Source: Baffinella frigidus (lineage: Eukaryota; Cryptophyceae; Cryptomonadales; Baffinellaceae). Taken from it: DNA of 24,068 nucleotides. Positions 1 to 9,300 of this stretch are shown in pieces. The notes below the pieces were generated by a model, which made no database searches, was not told the origin of the DNA, and was given only the letters and a program-made list of their open reading frames with translations. Each line of letters begins with the position of its first letter. Within the stretch, counting starts at the first letter, position 1. The stretch spans positions 584,666 to 608,733 of the forward strand of contig MU646478.1 of the NCBI GenBank assembly GCA_026770585.1, written 5' to 3'. The position numbers and the translations under genes were made by a program.

Positions 1-320
1 CCCCCCCCTGCCCCTCCCACCCCGGTCGGATCCCCAGGCCCGCCTCCGGACACATCCTCGTCCCACATCTTATCCGCAACAGGACGCGACTCAGGACGTG
101 ATGAGGCCTCGTGACCAGCTTCGTCACGAGGTGCCTCGGCCACGTCCTTCCTCAACACCTCAGGTTTCCCCGAAGCGTTGCGCTTCAGGTTTTTGAGCAC
201 ACCCTTCCCGTCCCCGAAACACCTTCCGATGCACGCTTCGCACACGATGCGCGGACACGACTCGCAGGAATGCACGTCTCCCCCGGACGCGACTGACGGG
301 TCGAGGCAGACACAGCACAC
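1..320 (-). CDS. Demethylase exon 14 (partial): PHD-like finger of the ADD-type module and acidic/basic tail
   Basis: Starts after GTGACAG and is open for 106 codons to the window edge. Encodes VCCVCLDPSVASGGDVHSCE followed by SCPRIVCEACIGRCFGDGKG. The spacing C-x2-C-x13-C-x2-C-x4-C-x2-C followed by I-x-R-x-(F/L)-G fits the PHD-like part of ADD domains (ATRX CRWC...CCDFC...FCKKCILRNLG) rather than a classic C4HC3 PHD. The remainder is low-complexity, rich in E, D, R, G and P. Confidence 0.75.
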   Translation of the reverse strand, partial: MCCVCLDPSVASGGDVHSCESCPRIVCEACIGRCFGDGKGVLKNLKRNASGKPEVLRKDVAEAPRDEAGHEASSRPESRPVADKMWDEDVSGGGPGDPTGVGGAGG

Positions 321-3300
321 CTGTCACAGGCGTGAAACGGTGCGGGATTTGAGTCGTGTGGACCCTTAGGACCTACCACAGCGGAGTACTATGTAGGTCT
401 GCCTCAGTTAATCTGGGCTCCTCGTTAAATACATTTAGATGCTCTTTGTACTGGAGCGTCAGTCTGTACAGAGTCCTGATCTAAATTTATTTAACGGGGA
501 GCACATATTAACTGAGGCAGAGCTAGACGATGCAAATCACCCTGAATTCAAAAAGGGTTCCGATGCAGACCTTGGCCCCAGGAGGCGGCGGGGCCTGGAG
601 GCGCTTCTTGTGGCGGATGGAGCATTTCTCGCACACCGCAAACTTTCCAGAAAAAAATCGCGTAATTGGCATAGGAGTTGGGCAATGGTTGATAAGGCTC
701 CTCACAAAATTTAATCAGGGCCATACTCCCATTCGCCAGTCCATTTTCGTAAAAACTCGATATTTTCAAGGTTGAGACCTTGGTTCCGGCAGGTGGCGGG
801 GCCTTGATGCGTTTCTTGTGGCGGATAGAGCATTTCTTGCATACCGAGAACTTCCCGGGCGGGCATGGCCCCAGGAACGCCCCCCCGGATTCCTGCCGCC
901 CACCATCCATGATCAGCTAAACCATAAACCTTAAATCCTGAAGCAACATGAATCCTGAGCATTGCTTGTCGAGTGTACGGCCCATCAGGCATTAGAGCGG
1001 TTTCACATCGGTTGGCCACACGAACACAATAATATACAAAACGCAACAGTTGACGGTTCTGGTACTAAACTGTCAACATGGTTTCATTCTGTACGGGGCC
1101 AACAGATGCGAAAACCGCTCTATCGGTATTGTTTCTGGAGTTGACGGTCTTGCTTCCGATCTTCGCGACGCATCAATGTTCATGTTTTGTAAGAGGGCAG
1201 TACGCGTGCGTGCGTCGGGTAGGGTGCTTCTGACACACAAAATACACTCAGTGTTCTAAAAGGGTTGTAAAGTCCTCTATTGGAAAGTGTGTACCACGTC
1301 ATGTCTCTGCTGGTTCGGATGATACCCACGCGGCGCTGAGGAGGGAATGTGTCAAGTCTGCTCCCCCGAGTCCTTTCGACGCACAGAGGCAGCACCTGCG
1401 CCGGTGGGACAAGCATTCAGCGCCGGAGTGCATCCGATTCGCACCAAGAGAAGGCATGCGAGGTGCACAACAACACGGGTCTCAAGACGACACACGTCAA
1501 CTTGTCTTTAGTGCGAGGAGAAACTGACTTGCGGTTGCGGAGCTCCTTGTCAGCGATCGCCGCTTTTGTTCCTTCGCCCGCTCGGTCCACCACATCACAC
1601 AACACCGCGCAATTTCTGCCTAGCCATTTATTCTACAATATTTTATTCATATCAGCAATTCATATATCAAGTACCCCACCCCGAGCAGATTATCTCATCT
1701 TGGATCCGATCTTGCAACACGGAGGAAGGGAAGCGCACTTGCGGTTACGAAGCTCCTTGTCAGCGATCGCCGCGCGTTCCTTGGCCTTCTCGGTCCGGCA
1801 CGCGGGACAGTGCCAGCATCCGATCGGCTGCAATCAGGAACAGCGTCAATGTCTCAAGGAGGACAACGTCACCGGCCAGAGAATCAATATCTGAGAATAT
1901 CTGAGGGAAGAAAACGTCTTCCGGATGAGAATCAATATCCGGGAGATAGGCTGCATCGACCCACACACCGGCGTCAGCCCTGTTGGCGTCAATGTTTGTC
2001 TTCAAAGACGCAGTCTAAAGTTGTCACCCAGTTGACTTCACTCCTTCCAAGAACCGTTTCACGGGTGCTCCGACCCAGAAGTGGCGGATCATTGTTTATT
2101 TGTCGACACTCTGCTTCAGCTTCGCGATCAGCCCTCGAGATTATGGGGGGAGCCTTTGATGCAAATATCTTTTGTTACCTTGAGGGCGGGTGTGTGCTAT
2201 GGTAAAGTCATGTCTAAGATAGCAAATTGCACCATTGAGATAGCACGGAATGTGAGGCCAGATGGCGCACCTTCTTGAGGAGAGGAGGGTCGAGACACGC
2301 CATGTGGTACCCTGCTTTAGGATTTAGGGTTTAGGGATTAGGGATTAGGGATTAGGGATTAGGGTTGAGGGTTTCTGGTTTCGGAAGACACTCTGCGCCA
2401 CGGGTTTGGGGGTCAGGGAAGCGATATGATGGCAAAGAGAAAATATTTCATGGGGGGGGGGGGGGGTCGGAGAACAAGGGACAGGGAGGGATGGCGTGCT
2501 TGCAGCTACATGGAATAGTGGATGGGCAAGGATAGGAAAGATAGGGTGGGCAAGGGTGGGGAGGATGGGACGGTGGATGCGCGAGGGGGGTTTGGGGTTA
2601 AGGGATTAGGGTTTAGGTTTCAGGATTTGGGGTTTCGGGATTAGGGTTTAGGTTTCAGGGATTAGGGTTTAGGGTTTAGGGTTTAGGGTTTAGGGTTTAG
2701 GGTTTAGGGTTTCGGGATTAGGGTTTAGGGTTTAGGGTTTAGGGTTTCTGGTTTCGGAAGACACTCTGCGCCACGGGTTTGGGGGTCAGGGAAGCGATAT
2801 GATGGCAAAGAGAAAATATTTCAGGGGGGGGGGGGGGGTCGGAGAACAAGGGACAGGGAGGGATGGCGTGCTTGCAGCTACATGGAATAGTGGATGGGCA
2901 AGGATAGGAAAGATAGGGTGGGCAAGGGTGGGGAGGATGGGACGGTGGATGCACGAGGGGGGGGTGGGGTTTAGGAATTAGGGTTGAGGTTTCAGGATTT
3001 GGGGTTTCGGGATTAGGGTTTAGGTTTCAGGGATTAGGGTTTAGGGTTTAGGGTTTAGGGTTAGGTGTTGAGGGTTTAGGGTTTAGGGTTTAGGGTTCAG
3101 GGTTTGGGGTTTGGGGTTTAGGGTTTGGGGGTTGGGGTTTAGGGTAGGGTGGCAGCCTGCGGTGCACGCCTCGCAGATGAGCGTCGACGCCGCCTGGTCC
3201 ACAGTCCGAAAATAAGTTCATTACATGGTTTAAGTCAACGAATATGGAAGAATTCAGGTCCATGACTTCAACACTTCAGGGTCATGCGGGGAGTCCCACA

Positions 3301-6300
3301 CCTCTGGATTTCATCTCGAGATATGACAGAATCTGGTGTGTATCTTACGGCGTTAGAAGCCCCGATCAGGGCGGATATACTATTTTAGATAAGGGTGAAT
3401 ATCCTATTTTAGGCTTAAAATAGCCTTATAAGAGGGAAAAATCGGCTCTCAACGTCTTTGTAAATGACGTTCTGCTATGTTCCGAGATGAGATTCGGCGA
3501 AGTGGTGTGCCAGAGGGGCTCAAGACCGAGTGGCCCTCCCCGCACGTACTGATGTGTTTCAGCTAGGGTAGCCGTAGGGCTCCTAGGCCCGGCTCGTAGG
3601 AGCCCTACGGTCTACCGCAGTCAATACCATAGCCTTCTCTACCCTGAATTTTCGTCCCCCTATCAGAGTGGTGAAGGTTAGGAGGAGGGAGTGCAGACAG
3701 AGAACTTCTTGCCGCACGTTTCGGGTCTCAGGTTTCGTATGGGGTTTCGGGTGCAGACCGAGTGGTCCTGTCCGCATGCCTCGCAGAGGATATCGTCGAT
3801 TGTCTGCTCGGGGTAGCACTGCTCCCTCTCCGTCAACGCCTCACCCCCCCCCTGCATCACGACCACACGTCCGTCAGCATCCCGCCGGTCACGTCCACAC
3901 CGTGGGGTGAGAAGTCTCCGCATGTCCGCACGTCCGTCAGCGTGAAGTCTCTGCACGTCCACACGTCCACACCAAAGGTAAAGATAGGACGGGAGTGGTC
4001 TTATCCGCACGCCTCGCAGAGACTGGCGTCAATTGTCTGCTCAGGGTAGCACTGTTGACGCTAGGCTATTCAATGATCAACCTACGATGCAATCAGGCAG
4101 CACTGCTCCCACTCTCGCCGTCAGCGTTGCCCCCCCACCCTGCATTTCACACTCTTGGCAAAGAAGACAGCATTCGGTATTGACTACGGTAGACCCTGGA
4201 GGTAGCGTCTGTGGCCGTGCCCCCCCCCCCCCTGTGCCATGCAACCCCTTGGTGAAGCTACCACGAGTCTAGGATAGCAAACCCTGACCACCCATCTACT
4301 GACTCAACCCAGCTTCTCGGTACACCCCCCTGCGCGGTTCAGCAACCGTGTTTGCACATACCCTGCAAGGTTGAGTCAAGCGTGCCGTGGTTGCAACTCC
4401 AAAGTTGGCACTGTCCAAAGTTGACACTGTTGCAACTCCAAAGTTGACACTGCCGCCATGACTTCCGCCACGACTGGCGAAAGTCAACTTGACTTTTGGA
4501 AGTCAAGTTGACTTTTGGATCCGAGGGTGGGATGCAGACCTCTTGAGCGAAGAGAGACATGTGGATGCGCACCGCGTCCGGGAAGCACTTGCAAGGCTTG
4601 CAGCGCAGCCCGAACGGTACCCACCCCGCGAGCCCGAAGTTCACGGCTTCAGCGCAGTTCAGCCCTGCCCGTGTGGAGACATTTAATGAAACAACATTTT
4701 GCCATCTTGTCCCTAGCACGGTCGGGTTCAGCCCTGCCCGTGTGGAAACATGCTTAATTGAACAATATACATATTTGATATTTTAGGGGTGGTTGTGTGG
4801 TATCGTACAGCTATGATGAGGCTAAGATAGCATATTCAACCCTTAACGTACCAGAGGTCAATACGGTAACGGTGTACATTCAGGGTAGTTAAGCCTACGT
4901 AGTGACTACGGTAGGCCGTAGGGGCCCTAGGCCCGGGAATCTCGTAGGGGCCCTAAAATGGTTGGGTTGAGCCCTGCCGATGTGGAAAACTGTTTAATTT
5001 AAATAACATTTTTGCTAAATTTTGCTATCGTAGGGGTGGTGTGGTGCTATCATACAGCTATGATGAGGCTGAGATAGCATTTTGAACCCTTAACATAGCC
5101 CTGTCGCAGCCTTATCGCATTGCTTAATACCTTTGCTGCAACGAAAATTGACCCGGGTTTCACATGCGGTTGGATTAAAACAGAGAATCCCGTGATTGTT
5201 GACAAAACGACCTTTTCCCGCTGCAAAATCTGCCCCGGTTTGTTATTGTCCCTGCACGATACCTTCACGGTTCAGTCACAACCGCCGTACCACACAGCGT
5301 GCTGCGAAGGCATTTCAGGATATCCGTAGGAACAACCCTATGTCTCTACGGATTGCCTACCGTAGTGTCCTATTCATTATCCACTTCTGGGTTATTCACG
5401 AAATCATTTTGTAGCCCGCGGTTCACACGGTGGGCTACGAGGATTTCGTCGGGGCTGGAATTCAGGGGTTAACGTGACCAAATTGCACGATGAAATCCTT
5501 CAAGTTAATTGTCTTAAACCAAGTTGACTTTTGACGAAAGGTCCGTAGTCCACCGTGTGGGTACGGAGGAGAGTGGGAAGGACCGAGGTTGAATCCGGAG
5601 TGGTATGCGTAGGGGAGAGAGATGACAAACTCGCCCGCGCGCTGCACAACCTGCACCAAATCGTGGGTTACTCGCAACACTCCTCGAATCGATGGGAATT
5701 GGTGTAGGGCAACTCGAGGCCAGAAATGGGACTAAGGATGTGGGTTGACCCTTGTGTAACAAGAACGGTCTCCTCTGGGGGGTACACATGGTTGAATCAG
5801 CGTCTCGCTCTCTCAAACGCGTGAGGGCAACGTCTGGTGTTCTGGGCTGAGGGCTGACACGGCATCCAGTACATCTCACGCCACGACTCTCCCCGCTCAA
5901 TCGAAATACATCACTTTGCAAACGAAAAGCTAAGAAATGATCTGACCAGTGGTAGGGTGTACGGTTCAGGGGTTGAGGGTTGAACCGCTTGTCGAGTTTA
6001 GGGAGAGAATCGCCCTCCTGGTATGGTGTGCACATTCCAATCGAAATAAATCAGTTTTTTCACGAAAAGGCAGGAAAGGATCTAACCCGCGTGAGGGGAC
6101 TCCTCTTCTCTCATCCGCGTGAGGGAAACGTGATGTGTCCAGGGGGCTGGCACAGCATCCACCACATGTCACGCCACGCCACGACTCTCCACTTCCATCC
6201 AAAGTAAATCACGTGCACCCGAAAAGGTAGGAACGGGTCTGATCCTCGACTGGTGTAAAATTATGTGTATATACTCTCACCGGTTGCTGAAATATATGTA

Positions 6301-9300
6301 GGGGTGTTGTGGAATGGGGGCTGACCCGTGTGAGGGGAATGCCGGCGCCGACAACGCGCGACGGCGAGATGACATGCTGCTTGTGGCGCAGGAACTGCGG
6401 GCACTGATTGCCCTCCTGCGGGAACAGGCTCGCCCCGAACCTGCGACACATTTCCTCATGTTGGTAATCTCCAAGGTTTCCGGGCGTTTGACATGACTGT
6501 GAAGGTTGGTACAACACCGTTTCGTCCCTGTCAAGCGAGGATCCTTTGTTGAAATGGTCTGCAAGGTAACGCATAAAAGGTGTCAAATGGTCTCCAAGGT
6601 AACTCAGACGAAGCCGGTGCTCGACGAATGGAACTGGAGGCACTGGTTACCCACCTGCGGAAGCAGACTCGCCCCGAACCTGCCGACATTAATAGTTTGT
6701 TGGTCGAGTGGGAGCGGTTCTATCCCGCTCCCACTCGACCAACAAACTAAAATCACATGTAAAAGGCATCGACCGACAACACGCGAAGACAGCACAATAG
6801 TGAAGTACATTATACACTCAGCACAATAGTGAAGTACATTATACACTCATAGTATGCCCCAAACCTGCGCGACATCACGCGAAGACACCCACTTTGAAGC
6901 TGGCAGTAGTGTGTCTCTCCCTACCAATGTAGCAGCCACCGGTGCCTTCAGAAGAGAGTCCATCTAAACGATTCCTACAAATTGCACACACCCCCCCCCC
7001 TCAGTAACGTGACCGCCCCCCCCCAGTAACGTGACCAACCTTCCCCGTGGAACATTGGCATCAGCCACTGCTACGTGATCACGTGCTGCCACTTAGCAGC
7101 GAGCGAGGACCTTTCACCTTGAATTCAAGGTGAAATTTCGGTTAGGTTCCTGGGCAATGGATAAGATTCTAGTACAAATCGTTTAGATGGACTATATCCG
7201 TGAAGCCCAATAGCTCGAATAAGACGGGTTCGATGTGTTTGGCGTCGGGGCTACCGTTCCAAGATAGTCCTTCTTCCACCTTCTTCCAACCTCTAGTGGC
7301 AGCACGAATAACAAGAGAAAGAATCGCATGCGAAGACCGGTTTAAATTAAAAAAAAATGAATTCACAAATTAAATTCAAATTTTGAAAGGGTTTGACGCT
7401 ACCGTTCCAGGCGCTCGGCGTCCTTGGAGTTGGCGCAGTACCACACCTGACCCCCGCGCACACACATTCGCTAAGTTGACACAGTCATCTTTTGGCGCAG
7501 AAGGGGTAAGTTGACACCCTCATCTTTCGGCGCAGACGGGGGGGGGGGGGTTAGAGCCATTTGCGTATTCCAGCTCTGCCTCGGTGAATCTGGTCTCCTC
7601 ATCAAGTACGTTGAGATGCTCTTTGTACTGAAGCGTTTGTACAGAGCCCTGTTCTAAATGCATTTAACGAGGAGCCGAGATTAGGTGAGGCAGAAGTAGG
7701 GATTGGGCGAGAGGTGGACCTTCTCGGCGCCCCAGTGCAAGAAGTTGATCGAATACAGGTCCATGTCCTCCACGTGCCTGCGCGTGCCGCATTGTTTCAC
7801 CATGTACATATCGCGATGATGGGACTTGAATGTGGTGGGATGTGCGTGCCCCCTCCGCTGCGCAGCCGCACCATCACGCCATGCCCATTTTGCGATGGTG
7901 CGGCCTGAATGTTCAGGTGTGTCATGTGTGAGAGTGTGGCAGCAACGAGCGGTGTTGCGCTCGCGCACTTTGCAAAGCGAGAGTCACTTTACGGAGAGAG
8001 TCACTTTACAGAAAGAAAGCAAGAGAAGGGAGGGTACGAGGCAAAAGACGCGCACCACATGCCGAGGTAGAGGTAGGGGCTGTTCACCCCCGCACATATA
8101 CATATCGCAATGATGACGTGAACGACTTGAATGTTCTGGGACCACCCCGGAACATTCAAGGTGTGGCAACGAGAGGTGGTGCGCTCTCGCACTTTACGAA
8201 GAGTGAGTCGCTTTACGATTTACCGAGAGAGAGAGAGTCGCTTTACGGAGAGATGGGGATAAAAGTGAGGGTGCCAGGCGAAGGACGCGCGCCACATGCC
8301 GAAGTAGAGGCAGGGGCTCTTCATGACAAGGCTTGAATGTTGTGGGATGAGATTTTGAGGGCGTGGCAGCATCACGAGATGCCACCCTCTCGCTCATGGT
8401 CGCGCTACCTCGTGCGGCGTTTAGAGTCTGGGGCTTGGGGTCCGGGACTAGGGTGCAAGGTTTCCTATGTTTCCTACTCCCTAAGGCAGAAGGGTGGGTA
8501 CCAAGCGAAGGACGCGCGCCACATGCCGAGGTAGAGGTAGGGGCTGTTCACTCCGGGCAGCACTCCGCTGCGGTTCAGCCTGCCGGGTTTGGTGTTTAGG
8601 GTTTAGGGTGTAGGGTTTAGGGTGTAGGGTTTGGGGTTTGGGGTTTAGGGTTTGGGGTTTAGGGTTGAGGGTTTAGGGTTGAGGGTTCAGGGTCTGTGGT
8701 TTGGGGTTTGGGGTTTAGGAGTTGGACCCAGGCACTCGAGCGCTGTTCGACTTGAATAAAATACATATATGGCGAGCCCGCCTTGACTCAGGCAGAGCTA
8801 GGAAACCAGTGACAGGAAAAGACCAAATCCGCTCCTGCCGCCCCTAAACCCCAAAACCTGAGCCCTGAACCCTACGCCCTGGACCCTCAACCCTCGACCC
8901 TCACCTAATCCCTAAATCCTACAGCTTCCAACACACCGCGTGAAACCCCCTGCTTTGAATCACCTGCTCCACAGGAGGTTGTCGAGCTTGGAGATATTCC
9001 ACGCGCCCGCGCAGTCCTCCATGAGAGACGGAGAGTGGTTATCGGCGCCGTACACTGCCGGACGCGCCCCTGCGAACGCCTGCCAGTAGCGCCTGTACCA
9101 GGAAGAAATGTTTGACCAGTCCCTCGATTGGACTCAGTATCAGGGGAGCTCAGTCAACAACTGAGAAGTAGGACATAACCTAAACCGAACTATGAACCTC
9201 ACCCCTATAATGTACTGTGCTAAACCCTAAACCCTAAACCCTGAACCCTAAACCCTGAACCCTAAACCCTAAACCCTAAACCCTAAACCCTAAACCCTAA

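Larger units (their letters stand above)
7890..8400. repeat. About 200-bp imperfect tandem repeats spanning exon 6 copies
   Basis: Shared blocks: a cttgaatgtt motif, gtggca..cgag.ggtg..ctctcgc, a gagagagtc.ctttacg tract and the exon 6 copy. Three to four units explain the three copies of exon 6. Confidence 0.65.

Noticed and set aside
1-320. Classic C4HC3 PHD finger
   Set aside because: The position of the usual His holds Cys (x4-C-x2-C, IVCEAC) and is followed by I-x-R-x-F-G, which fits ADD better; kept as a possible alternative only.
2313-3150. True telomere or chromosome end
   Set aside because: Repeats are degenerate and interrupted, and demethylase exons continue on both sides.
6693-6749. 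tRNA or structured RNA gene at the hairpin
   Set aside because: Perfect single stem with a 7-base loop, no cloverleaf, no anticodon arm; fits an inverted-repeat insertion.
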